This document shows positions 1 to 11,180 of a stretch of DNA of 64,000 nt, piece after piece. The position numbers and the translations under genes are program-made. The DNA comes from Colius striatus (Eukaryota; Chordata; Aves; Coliiformes; Coliidae). Under the pieces are notes generated by a model that was not told the DNA's origin, did not search any database, and worked only from the letters and a program-made list of their open reading frames with translations. The DNA is taken from NCBI RefSeq assembly GCF_028858725.1, contig NC_084769.1, positions 13,455,501 through 13,519,500 on the forward strand, given 5' to 3'. Every line of letters starts with the position of its first letter. The first letter of the stretch is position 1.

Positions 1-560
1 GCTGTGTTTGGTCCTGGGCTGGATCCTGGCTGATGGGCAGGTCATCCCCCTGCCGAAACCTGCAACGGATCAGAAGTGGAGTTTTTTCCCCAGTGCCAGT
101 GATGCAAGAGGGTGGTAGACCTGCAGCTTACAGCAGGGATGGATGTGTGCTCCCTGGCTACTCTCAGTGCAGCAGTCTCTCTCCAGCCCCCTCCACATCC
201 CCTTTGGGGAGCTAAAGGAATACCATGCTGAGGAGAGTTTCCAGTAATGCAGCAAGGGATTGCAATGGAAAGGGTAAAGCCCCATTGTCCTTCAGTCCTG
301 AGGAGCTGTGCTGGGAGGTGACACTTGGTGCCAGCTCCCCTCCCAGTCCCCGGATCTGGGAAATGGTGGGGGAACTGTGCAGGATTGGGCTGCAAAGCTC
401 GACAGTCTCTTTCCTTGCTGAAGGGAGAGCACAGGAGGTGAACTGTTCCTGAGTTTGTCAGGATGCCTCATCTTTCCCATGGCAGGAGAAACTGGCGTCC
501 CAGTGGGTGGGGTTTCCCCCAGGGTCTTCCCACTGGCTCACCTAAGGTAGGATTGGCTGC
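1..560. other. Unassigned sequence at the window edge
   Basis: No splice-supported coding exon or recognisable repeat was found. The expected C-terminal coding end of CLASP1, the neighbour predicted by synteny, is not visible here. This stretch is therefore either the proximal part of a long 3' UTR or a terminal intron. Open frames in both directions overlap one another and look like chance. Confidence 0.3.
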
Positions 561-1449
561 CCCATTGCTGGTGTCCCTCTTTCTGTGGACCATTTCTTTT
601 CACCATCTTTCAGTATGCTTGTTAGAGTATTCTTTTTAATTTTTTTTAATGATTCAAATATTTTAGTTTAACACACATTTATTTTCCCTTTTGAGGAAAT
701 ATTCAGCCAACTTGTTGGCAGCAGTTAGCTGTCTTGTTTCAACTTTTAGGAGGGGGGTTGTTTTTATGTTGCTGTTTGTTTTGTGTCTCTTTTTTTTTTA
801 ATTTGTACTCTAACTGCTTAGTATTGATGCCTCTTTCTCCTCATCTCAGTTCAGCGTCATCTGTTCCAGTTCTGGGGTTCAGAAGGTCAGCATAGCAATT
901 AGTCTCTCCCAGCCGAGATGGAGCTTTGTCCATCACCATTTGCTGTTTGGGTTTTGTTGTATTCTTGGGTTGGTTTTGGGTTTTTTTGGTTTGGGTTTTT
1001 TGTTATGTTTTTTTTTTGAATGGCACACTGTAGCAAACCTCCAGGAATCGAATTCCTACCCAAATGACTTTATATAGTATTTTATAAAATCCTGTTAGTA
1101 TGCACTGAGAGTGAACGCACTGTAACGTCCCCGAAGGGGCCCTGGCGCGTGTGCTGGCTCTGCAGCCGGAGGGAAGGGCCTGTCCTCGGGGGGAACTGCG
1201 GCTCTGCACTGCCCCACGGGCCTGAGCTGCCCCACAGGCCTGTGCTGCTCCATGCCACGGGCACAACCCGGCCTCACCTTCTGAAGCAGGTCCCGTTCTG
1301 TTTGTCAACAGATGCTCATTCACGTGCTACTTAATTTTGTTTTGTGAGTCAGTCGAGGACTGTTCATCCTTTGAGTACTCTAGAAGTATGCTGTACCTGT
1401 ACACAGTAGAAAGCATTCTGCTTAGGTATTTATAAATCATTGCATACCA

Positions 1450-1457
1450 TGTACATA
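1450..1457 (+). promoter_or_regulatory. Pumilio response element match (TGTACATA)
   Basis: TGTACATA fits the TGTANATA consensus bound by PUM1/PUM2 in 3' UTRs, where it promotes repression or decay of the mRNA. It would act only if this region is transcribed on the + strand, as the surrounding 3' UTR call proposes. Confidence 0.35.
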
Positions 1458-2547
1458 GTGAGGGTTGTTTAGTATGTCGAACATAAACCTGCTTATTTTT
1501 TTGTGTCTGTGCGTTTCCTTTGAAGTACTCAAAGGGCTAACTCCGAATGTCACCCTCTCTGATCTCCAGCGTTCCGACTTCAATGAGCTGTACAATCATT
1601 TTGTGTTCTCTTCAGCAAAGCATAAAGGTCTCTCTGTCTACAAACCACAGTGTCCACGCACTCTTGCAGAGAGAAGGCTCTGCATGCTGGCAGTGCCTCA
1701 CCGCACCGGTGAAGCTTGTGTTCACCTTCTCCAAGCAGTAGCCTCCTACTGCAGCTGCCTTTTCTTGGTTTTCTTTTTCTTGCTGCCCATGATGCAGGGC
1801 TTCAATTTTTCGTACCTTTAAAAAAAAAGAGAAAAAAAAAAAAAAGTGTATTTTCTTTGCCCACCATGCTTTAAAAGTCTGAATGGGAGCAAACTCTCAG
1901 CAGACAGTGGCTCCTGGCTGCAAGGTTGCCGAATTCTCCGACGTGGATGTTTTTTCTGCCATTGGCTGCACCAGTGCTCCGTGGGCATGGGCAAATACCG
2001 GCTCCATCCACCCCACAGGTCTACGTACTGTAGTTCTCATGTAGTGCAGAAATATCGAGGCATGTGGCTTTTCTTAAGGTACACTATGTGTGCTTGCCTG
2101 GATTACAATACAATACGAGACTGTCTTTTTCTATTGCTTATTCCTAGCTTACCCAATAATCCGTTACCAGTAACGTAACTCGCATCTTTGTCATCGGAAC
2201 CTTTTTCTCCCCACCCCTTTATTTATCGAGCATAATATTACATATTAAGGGACAGAAAACTAGACCTTTGTAGTATACAGCAGGACGTTGCTAACGATGT
2301 TTTAAAGGGGAAGTAAAACCCGCTCTGGAAGATGCCAGCCATGAGAAATGACTTTGGCACCGTGTTCATGCGCATGGATTTTTGGTTTCTTCTTTTCCGT
2401 TTTTTCCGCTTTTGTCATGTTACATCCATATCTGTATTTATATCTTATTTGTTTCACTTTTGAGTGTATCATGGCAATTGTACAGATGGTTTTTTTTGTT
2501 AACATTTACGTGATAGAATTTGCTAAAAAAAAAAAGAAAAAAATTAA

Positions 2548-2553
2548 AATAAA
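2548..2553 (+). terminator. Candidate poly(A) signal AATAAA
   Basis: AATAAA lies in an A-rich tract and overlaps an ATTAAA just before it. The sequence changes about 50 bases later into an LTR-like repeat, which fits this being the end of the upstream transcript. The A-rich context could also be a chance match. Confidence 0.4.
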
Positions 2554-2597
2554 ACCTTTTGAGTTTGCCCTAGAACCAGTGCAAGTTGGGTTTCTTT

Positions 2598-3745
2598 TGA
2601 AGCTGGGGTGGTTTAGCCTGGTGTCTTGTCCACCAAGTCATAAAACCATTCCCCCTCCCAACCTGGACAGGAGAGAGAGAAATATAACAAACAGCTTGTG
2701 AGTTGAGATAAGGACGGAGAGATCACTCAGCAATTAATGTCACGGGCAAAACAGACTCAGCTTAGGGAGAAAAAGGTTTGATTTATTAAAGGAACAATAA
2801 GAGCAGGGAGGTGAGAAAATAAAACCATGTTAAAAACACCTCTCCCCACCCCTCCTCTTCCCAGGACTCTCCTTCCTTCCCCCCCAGCAGCAGAGGGGAT
2901 GGGGGTTACAGTAAGTTCATTACAGATGGACTTTGCTGCTGCTTCTTCTCAGGGGGAGGCCTCCTCACACTTCCCACTGCTACACTGTGGGGTCCCTCCC
3001 AGAGAACACAGTCCTCCATGAACTTCTCCAGCGTGGGATCTTCCCATGGGTTGCAGCTTCTCACGAACTGCTCTGGCATGAGGCCTCCCATGGGGGCAGC
3101 TCCTCATACCCTGCCCCAACGTGGGTCACCCACTGGGAGAACAGTCCTTCAGGTGCCGACTGCTCCAGCCTGAGTCCCTCACAGGGTCACAAGTCCTGAC
3201 AGCAAACCTGCTCTGGCATGGGCAGCTCCCCCACAGACTCCCAGGTCCTGCCAGAAACTTGCTCCAGGGTGAGTTTCCCATGGAGTCACAGCCTCCTTCA
3301 GGCACCCACCCGCTCCCGCGTGGGCTCCTCCATGGGCTGTGAGTGGGTCTCTGCTTCCTGGTGGTCCTTCATGGACTGCAGGGAGACAACCTGCTTCACC
3401 ATGGTCCTCACCACAGATCACAGGGGAGCCTTTTCTTTCAAGGGCCTAAGCACCCTCCTCCCCCTCCTTCTCCACTGACCTTGGTGTCTGCGGAGATGTT
3501 TTCACATCCTCACTCCCTCTTGCTGCTGCAGCTTAGCAATTGCAAAACAACTTCTTCTCACATATTCACAGAGGCATTACCTCCATCACTAATTGGCCAG
3601 GCCTGGGTCAGGTGCAAGGTCCATCTTGGAACTGACTGGCCCTAACCCTGTGAGCTACAGGGGATGCTTCTGGCAACCCTTTATTTAAAGAAGCCACCCC
3701 TGTACCACCCCCTGCTACCAAAAAAAAATAATAAGCTGGCCCAGG
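2598..3745 (-). mobile_element. Avian endogenous-retrovirus-type solo LTR, reverse orientation
   Basis: I recognise this as an interspersed avian LTR-like repeat read in reverse. The parts that match copies I recall are the segment after the GAGTTGAGATAAGGACGG motif near 2703, the purine-poor C-rich tract at about 2840-2890, the long block of degenerate repeats, and the end with GCTACCAAAA near 3715. No gag, pol or env coding remnant flanks it, so it looks like a solo LTR. Several internal frames stay open only because the degenerate repeats lack stops. The family name and exact termini are not certain from memory. Confidence 0.68.
2985..3420. repeat. Degenerate ~40-55 bp internal repeats of the LTR
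   Basis: Variants of CTGCTCCAGCGTGGG followed by CCCATGGG-type and CAGTCCTCC/CAGCCTCC-type words recur about eight times within the LTR. The units differ in length and carry many substitutions, so this is an old internally repeated structure. No recent tandem expansion is seen. Confidence 0.6.
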
Positions 3746-6700
3746 CAAAACTGCTACAGAAGAGAGAAATAATAAAGTAGCTTCATTATCCAGTGCAACT
3801 CTTTCTGCAGCTTCTGTTCCTGCCCTGTGTTCACATGTACTAATCAGAGGAGTGCATGGTGGGTTGGTTGTTTTCCTACAGGCATCTGTGGGTGGCAGTG
3901 GGGCCAACGGGCAGCTGATCTTATGAACTGCTGGTCTTTTTGCTGTCAGTTTTTGAAAGTTTTTTGGAAGTCATGATTTTTTAAGGGCTTCTTGTGATGC
4001 CACAAACTGGAGAGCCATACACTGTGTGAAAGCTGACGGTGTCGTGCCAAGTCACGCAACTCAGGCGGCAAGGGCTTCGAAAGATGCCTGTGTTATGAGA
4101 CTCGTTAGGAGAATTGCAGAGGCTTAAAAATATGTGACAGTAGAAATTTGGGTGATGAAGCGTTTGGGGAGGTGAAGGGATGCTGGGAACTGCACGAGTG
4201 TCTGTGCCTGGTATGAAAAGACAAAGACCTTGAATTTGAAGTGGTTAGGGAGCCTGAGCAGTCAAGTGCTTGTGTGTGATCCTGAGGGAATAACAGCTCA
4301 TCTGAAGTTAAAAAACTGTTGTGAAACTGTGCCTTGTGCCAGCCAAATGGATTCCCTAAGGTATGACTTCAACCTTGATGCTGTGCCTTTAGCATTAAGG
4401 TAAAAGGCCCCCGAGTACCTTCTGGTGGATGCAAGGGAGTCAGGAGGTTCATATTTGATGTAAGGCTCTCAATGTGAATACTCCCAGGCAGGAATACATG
4501 GAGAGTGTTTTGGTGCATAAGCACCAGCATCCAGGACACAGTGGTTCTGGCCACATGCTGGATAAGGCTCTACTAATTAAGTGATCCTCTCTTCTCCTGC
4601 AAGAGGATTATTTTACCTGTCTTTTTTTACTCTCTAGCTAGTTACTGAGCTAGAACAAGTTGGACAGTTTTGGGGGAAGTTTCAGACAGATGCCTGCTTT
4701 GTTTAGCTGCAGACTCTCCCCAGCATCCCCAGCCCTCACTTCTCTCTCCTTTGTCTTGGTACTCCTGGCTGCCACCAAACCTTGCCCATGCCAGCCTGGA
4801 GTCCCTTCTGCGTCAAGATTCAGGGGCCCAATTGGGAATGAGGAGCTCTCCCTGTGGCAGATGGACCAACATCCCCGTGGTGGCAGGGTCTTTTTTTGAC
4901 ACTGCTGTGTGGCAGAGCAGCACAAGGGAAGGTTGACCCTTGCCCAGCGATTGTAGCCTCTCCCCAGAGCGCTTCCCATGTGGCTTTTTCTTGAGCAGTG
5001 CCAGGTACCTGAGGTTATAAGAAAGGGAAGAGAGAATGAATAGAGCTCTATCTTGTAAAACTCCAGATGCTGGCCTAAATTAGCCTTAGAGCCCTGAGGG
5101 ATTTGGAAAAGCTCTGAAGTCTGAGGCATTGCAAATGTGGTATTAGACAACTCGAGCTGGAGAGCTGGATTTCACTGACACGTGCTTAAAACGGTCCATC
5201 CTTGCAAAACCCCTCGTGGAGGCCGAGGAGAGGGACGTCCTGCAGATGCAGAAATAGGTCATTCTGGCAGCTTGTGCAAGACTCATGCAGAGAGGACTGT
5301 CTGCATGGCTGGATGTCTCCTTTCCCTCTGGAGCACCAAAGACTTGACCGGAGGAGGCTGAGCGCTCACCTACCCTCTCTCCAGAGAGCAGCCCTCTGTT
5401 CCCTGCGCTGAGGCTGTACTGAACCCTCATGCTGGTCCTCAGGTTCTAAGGAAGACCAAGATGAAGCTGCAGCTGCTGCCTCATCACCAACCATTGCCAG
5501 ACACGGAATTCCTTGCAGAGAAGTTGTCTTCTCGCAGCAGTGGCTCATGTCTCCAGGCCCTCACTGCCCAGGTCAGTCCTGGTGCTGAGCATCTTGGAGA
5601 ATACAGAAATAGGGGCCTTGGTGGTAAGGCTCACACCTTTGGGGGTTGTTCCTCTGTGCTGCAGGAACAGCGTGGCTGAAGGCAACAGTTTTGCAAGGTG
5701 CAGCCACAGCAAGTGACAAGCTCGACAGGAGCACCCCAGAGCAGTTACTCCAAATGAAATACAGGAGCAGAAGAAAATAATCCTCTCCTGCCTCCTTCTG
5801 TGCCAGATTTTGGCATGTCCTTTAGGGCCGAGACTGCAGCACATTGACAAGGGGATGTTTGTTTATTGAACCATCTCAGTGTATCTGTCTCTTGTAGCTC
5901 CTTTGTCACAAAGTCCCCCGGTGCCCTAAGCCATACGATTGCTTCACAGATGGAGAGTGAGAAATGGCTGTAATTGCTGGCTTAGACAGTTTTGCTGGGC
6001 TCTCCCCTACAGTGGAGGACCCGAGTTGCTGCCAGTAATTAAAAGTAGTTAGCAGACACCTGGCAAGCTTTAAAGTTTACTCTAAGCACTTGCAGCATGT
6101 TCTCAATTCCTTTTTCTGTCCCAGAGGGTCAGAACTGCTGCTGCTTTCTTTACAGCCCAACATTTTGCACTCCTCCTCAAACAATTTTGTGACCTTCCCA
6201 TGGAGGGATGTGTGGAGCACTGGCTCAGTGCATGTCAGCAGAGTTGCACTCCTGGACCAGGTGCGTTATCTTAGTTTGCTCCAGTTAAAGAATAAGATGT
6301 TTTGGCTTAAAACCCCTGAGAAAGTGCAGCTCAGCTGATCAGCGGTAACTTGTTAAATAATTCCACTGCTTCAGATTGTGCAACCCAATTGCTTGCTTGT
6401 GCAACTCTTGTTTACCCTCCCCAAGCAAATATTACACACGCCTCTCTCCCCTCTCAACCCAACACATTTTTCCTGCTTTACCTTTTCATACACAGCCATG
6501 AAGTAGAGGAAAGGCCCTCCCCAGCCCCAGCAGGAGCCTGCTGCGAGGAGGCTCATTGCAGAAATGCATGTGATACTGACCATAAATCTCCAGCCCCTGC
6601 TGTGATTGGAGAAGTAGTCATCCTGCAAGGCTTTTTGGGAAGCTGCTTCGGCAACACAGCCATGGAAGTCAAGCCGAGCATCAGGCTAGGAGGGAGGAGG

Positions 6701-7110
6701 TATCTTGCCAGTAGACACTGAGTGATCACGTGTTTGCTTAGATCCAGAGAAGGACCATCACTCGTGATCCCCAGTCATGATCCATTCACGGGTAATATGG
6801 AGCTTATAGCTGATATGTGCGTGTGAAATGGGTAGAGAAGATTGTTTCCGTAGCAGGGTCCACTCTCCCCTCGCGGAGCAGCACAGCTGTGTGGGTGGGA
6901 GGACGATGACACCACTGCAGCTGTAGCACAGGAGCTGCTCACATTTCAGGCTCTCCCTGGGCATCTAACTGCAGCCAAAGGCTCAGGAAATATTGGCCTC
7001 TTAAACCTAAGGCCTTTATGCAACAGTACAGTGCTCTCCGTGCTGCTTTGTCATAACTCATCAGGTACCAAAGCAGGCCAAGTAAAGCCACTGCTTTCCA
7101 AATAAAAGGG

Positions 7111-7120
7111 CTATTTATAT
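7111..7120 (+). promoter_or_regulatory. MEF2-like site (CTATTTATAT)
   Basis: It matches nine of ten positions of the MEF2 consensus CTA(A/T)4TAG, and the surrounding sequence is AT-rich and unique. A single motif of this length is weak evidence for function. Confidence 0.2.
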
Positions 7121-7479
7121 CAAAACTCATGCCAGCCCTTTAACCAGGAGCCAGCAACTCTCCTTGCTGCCCAGCACAAGGGCTAACAGGAACGGGCTCT
7201 TGTCCCTTGGGGATGCACAGGGGATGATGCTTGTGGGGCTTTGACCCTCTGAAGGAGCTGAGGCTGGGGCTTGGTGGGAAACGGCTGCTGAGGCACAAGG
7301 AGAAGGCAGGAGCTGCCTGGAGAGGGGAGGAGATGAGACAGAGAGAAGGGGAGCAGGCTGCAGAGGGGAAAGTGAAGGCAGCGTAAACCAGAGCCAGCTA
7401 ACGCAGGGCTGGGGGGATTACAGGGTGCCAGGGAAGCTGCTCACAAACACAGCGGGGACAAAGCAGCCCTCCAGAGCTG

Positions 7480-7640
7480 GCAGGTAATGAGTGACTAATG
7501 AGGAGAGGGATGAAATTCATAATGACTCAAGAATGGCTGAGATAATGAACTCCTTTGCTTTAAATCCACCTTTAACAAGAAAGCTCAGGGAAAGGATTTA
7601 GATCAATTAAGAAGTAAAGAAAAGCAATCTTGTAAAAAAA
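7480..7640. promoter_or_regulatory. Candidate conserved non-coding element, homeodomain-rich
   Basis: Several TAAT-type words lie close together: TAATGAGTGACTAATGAGG, then ATAATGACTCA with an AP-1-like core, then ATCAATTAAG. The block is outside any recognised repeat. The call rests on motif density alone. Confidence 0.22.
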
Positions 7641-8057
7641 AGCTATTGATACAAGCAAGTGGGACAACAACTGGAAAGTCTCATCCAGAGGCAGAGCCAG
7701 CAAATGGCTGAGGCCTATAGCTGAGTGGGTTCAAGGGAGAAGGTTTGGTTCTTAAATGATGGGGAATTGCAATGAAACCTGCCCGGACCCAGCCCCATGT
7801 TTGCACGGCCATCCCCGTGCAGGGAGTAGGGGTGATCCCAGAGCTGCCAGCCTTGGGCAGCCACTGAGCCTCTGGAGATACAGGAGGTGGAAGGGAGTGA
7901 AAAATACTCCCTGCTGCCTGTGTGCTGGTGCATGGGACAGCTGTCTGTGTCCAGTATGCAGCAGCTTCTCCCTAAGCCAAGTTCATTACAGGCAGTGGTT
8001 GCTGGCCAGGGACCAAGTACCAACTCTCAGCTAAGCAGCTATGACACCTTTTTACAA

Positions 8058-8305
8058 AATCACAGAATGGTTTGGGTTGGAAGGGGCAGTTACAGATTGT
8101 CTGGTCCATCCCCCACGCCATGGGTGAAGACATTTTTCACTAGGTCCAGGTTGCTGAGGCCCCTGTCCAACCTGACCTTGAACACTTCCAATGATAGGAC
8201 TCCCTCAGCTCTTCTGGGCAACCTGTTCTACTGCCTCCCCATTCTCACCTTAAAAAAGTAAATCTACCTTCTTTCAGTGTCACAGCCCTTGCCCTTCTCC
8301 TGCAA
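8058..8305 (-). mobile_element. CR1 retrotransposon fragment
   Basis: It begins with the inverted CR1 3' end (CACAGAATGGTTTGGGTTGG) and continues through the typical 3' region, including the CTTTCAG word near 8273. An internal part is deleted between about 8245 and 8255. It is a 5'-truncated LINE copy with no coding capacity. Confidence 0.88.
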
Positions 8306-8763
8306 ATAAACTGGATTATACTGAAGTCTAACCTAGCAGGATAGAGGTAAGCACCTCTTTTATTCTGTTTAGGGCACCCCAAGGGCTAACACTGGGGTTT
8401 GGTTTTTTTCACAATGGAGTTCATGGATATGCAGTTGCCTTCAAAGCAACAGCCCCTGTTATCTTCAACCCCACCAAAACTCAGAGGTCACAAAAGAGGC
8501 TGGAAACATGGATGTTGCCTCTCAAGTGTGTTCTTGTCTCCCTGTTAGAGGAAATATTTTTGGCCCACTGGCTGCTGTGCAGCAGGACATCAGGATATTC
8601 TCTTTCTTGTCCTGCTGACACAGCTTCTTTACACCAGTAACCTCATCTCCCTCCCCATCATCTGTGCTGAGGAATCTGTCCCCTGCCCCATCCACAGGTG
8701 TCCTGGAGGGGGATCTCTTCTGCTTCCCCTGTGCCAAAATGCTCCCTCACGGCACAGGCTGCG

Positions 8764-8775
8764 GCTGACTCAGCA
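8764..8775 (+). promoter_or_regulatory. Near-complete Maf recognition element (GCTGACTCAGCA)
   Basis: Twelve bases match the 13-base T-MARE TGCTGACTCAGCA; only the first T is replaced, by G. The site is almost palindromic and includes an AP-1 core. Large and small Maf proteins, NRL, NF-E2 and AP-1 factors bind such sites. It lies about 90 bases upstream of a TATA-like sequence. Confidence 0.38.
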
Positions 8776-8853
8776 CCTCTGGGTGGGTTGGTGCTCGGGG
8801 CTGGAAGGGTTAAACGGATGGCCCTGTCACAGGGGCTGTTTCTCACTGCCGGT

Positions 8854-8863
8854 CTATAAATAG
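8854..8863 (+). promoter_or_regulatory. CTATAAATAG: TATA box or MEF2 site
   Basis: The ten bases match both a strong TATA box and the MEF2 consensus. No coding exon follows within a few hundred bases. If it is a promoter it would most likely start a non-coding transcript. Confidence 0.3.
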
Positions 8864-11009
8864 GAGCTGGGTTCTAATCTGCTTGCCACTTGTTTCCACT
8901 CCCTGCCAGTTTTTTCCTGCTTTTTCCTGCAAGGAGGTACCTGCAGCCTCACAGACGCTGCTGGGAGAGGGAGGCGGGTGGCGGAGTGCTGCCCGGTGAG
9001 ACTCGTGGCCTGTCCGTTCTCCTGTAACCCATCCTGGTTAACAACAAAACAAAAACGGAAACAGAGGACCGAAATAAAGCCCTCCCTGGCAAGGGCTTCA
9101 CGACCCTGATCTGTACTGTGAGTCCCCAGTCCGGTTTTACTCCCTGCCTTACACCTCCAGAGCCACGTCAGAGCCATCTCCTGCTTGGGACAGGTGAAAC
9201 CCCTGTCTAAGCACTCCTAGCTGATGTTGAACACCCGGCTCTGCTCCCTGCACACAAACTCCCTGCTCAGACTGGAGAGGAGCGAGGGCTGGCAGAGTTT
9301 TTTGGATCCTGGCAAGTGTCCCATCTGCTGGCTTCCCTCCTGCCTGAATCCCCTGCCCTATCTCCTCCATCTTTCCAAAGGCGTGAACTCCTCACCCCTG
9401 CCGAGTGACAGTCAGGCCATAAATCCTAGTGAAGGGTGTGAGGACCTGCTGGAAGAAGGCACTGCGGATTTGCAGAGAAGGGCTGGAAAGAAAGGCTGGC
9501 TTCACAGTGGGGCAGGGAAGACACGGGCAGGTTGGAGGGTGGCCAGAGATCAGTGAGGATGTGATGACTCTCAGCAAGCTCCATCTGGGCTGGATAATGG
9601 GCAACAGAAAGCCCCTGGTGAGACATGAGAGCAGCCCTCAAATAGGCGGGAGGCAAATGCAAAGTGGGGGGTGGTCTCTTCTCTGTGGATGGAGCGAGAA
9701 GTCTGGGATTTAGCAAGAAAGATTTAGAAGAGGGAAATGTGTTAATAGATGGAGTAATAAAGTTGACTTGTTTCCAGGCCTAATTTTGACGAAGTGATAA
9801 TTTGTCAAGCATGAGAAGGGTAAAGCAGAGCTTACAGAGTGAACGAGCCAGCGGGAGAATCCTCCTGTCATCTCACCCTGATGCATGTCGATCCACCTAA
9901 CCTGAAAACTCAGCTTGGACCAGCTCTTCTGTTGATGCACAAGGAACAGATTGGAAGAGAACTTGGCCAAAAAGTGGGTCAGTTCATTGTGGGGCTCCTC
10001 TGAGCACGGTGCCATGCAGCCGGGTCAGGTGTGTGTCCCAGGGCCCTGGCCCACACGCAGGCCTCCAGCTTCACAGCTGCCTCAGACGCTTCCCAAGGCT
10101 GCTGACTCACCAAAAGGGAAACGTGCTGCCAAAACACGGCGAGTTTGATAAAATTGCTAACGGGATCCTGCTGGCTTCCCCGACAGCCTGGCTCTGTGCC
10201 CTGCAATTGGAGTAGCTGCTGGGAGGGAGGACGGTCTGGGAGCTGAAGGAGCGTGACTCTCGGGGCTCCCAGGGCAATGGCCATGCTGCAAAGGCTCTGG
10301 ATGGGCTGTGCCAAGCCAGGGCACCCCGGTGGCATCTGCATCCCTGTGTCCTCCAGCATCCTGCCTTGTAGCTGCCACCAGTATTTCTTGTGGCATGGGT
10401 TGCCTTCCACTGACATGTTTCAGACACCCAGCTAACCTTTTTTGCTCAAAATCTTGATTTTTTATGGGTGAAAATTTAGCCTCTTGGCAAGCTTCAGCTC
10501 TGCCTTGTAGGACTTTTGGCCAGGGCTAAGGATGCTGGGCTGGAGACAGTTAAATAACCTGCACCCCAGCTCCTCTTGCCCTGAGAGGACAGGAAGCAGC
10601 TACCCAGCACGACAGAAGAGCCAGCCTGTTGCAAGACAGGGACTAAATTGTTGTCATTGCCTCCAACATTCCTGTGAAAACCTCAAACTCCTGGGCAATC
10701 CTGTGCAGGACAGTTCCTGGTGCTCTCTAACCAGGGCCAGGCATCTTGTCACAGCACAGAGGACCCTGAAACAAACTCAGTTTCTCCATCTGTACTCATC
10801 TGAGCTGTTGTGCCCTCAGCTCCCAGGCACGGAGCAGCTCCTCATGAGGCAACAGCACCACTGATCCTCAAGGCCCAGCCCTATGAGCACTTGCCCTTTT
10901 CACCCCAAACTTCTTCTGAACACAATTCCTCCTTTCTCTGGGGTCATTTTATTTGAGTTAAGTAAAAATAAGAAAAAAACCACTCATTTATTATTGAATG
11001 TGAACAACA

Positions 11010-11180
11010 TTGGCACAGGCTGCCCAGGGAGAGTGTGGAGGCTCCTTCCTTGGAGGTCTTCAAGACCCACCTGGACACATTCCTATGTGACTTGATCTAG
11101 GTGACCCTGCTTCTGCAGAGGGGTTGGACTAGATGATCTCTAAAGGTCCCTTACAACTCCTACCATTCTGTGATTCTATG
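11010..11180 (+). mobile_element. CR1 retrotransposon 3' fragment
   Basis: It contains GGCACAGGCTGCCCAGGGAG, GGACTAGATGATCTCTAAAG and the terminal ATTCTGTGATTCTATGA. It is a well preserved 3' end on the + strand, about 170 bases long. Confidence 0.93.

Larger units (their letters stand above)
561..2560 (+). other. CLASP1: Probable distal 3' UTR of the upstream gene (CLASP1 by synteny)
   Basis: The stretch is T-rich and A-rich, has no long coding frame, and ends in an A-rich tract with ATTAAA/AATAAA. It has a Pumilio-type TGTACATA octamer at 1450-1457 and an AU-rich TATTTATA near 1424. These are common features of long neuronal-type 3' UTRs. In vertebrates CLASP1 lies upstream of TFCP2L1 in the same orientation, so its 3' end is expected here. 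The gene identity is inferred from synteny, not from coding sequence. It could instead be an unrelated transcript or unique intergenic DNA. Confidence 0.42.
3746..8057. other. Intergenic DNA without a supported gene
   Basis: No exon with coherent splicing and no recognised repeat was found. Open frames such as the 166-codon one at 4650-5150 on the minus strand overlap frames on the other strand and have no family resemblance. A purine-rich tract runs at about 7250-7390, and AT-rich homeodomain-like words occur at about 7480-7640. Confidence 0.5.
8306..11009. other. Intergenic DNA without a supported gene
   Basis: Moderately GC-rich unique sequence with many short overlapping frames on both strands but no coherent exon. 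It contains one stretch at 8763-8863 with a Maf/AP-1-type site followed by TATAAATAG, listed separately. Confidence 0.45.

Noticed and set aside
3179..3478. Overlapping frames inside the LTR
   Set aside because: They follow the degenerate internal repeats and are present in several frames at once. No retroviral coding motif is visible.
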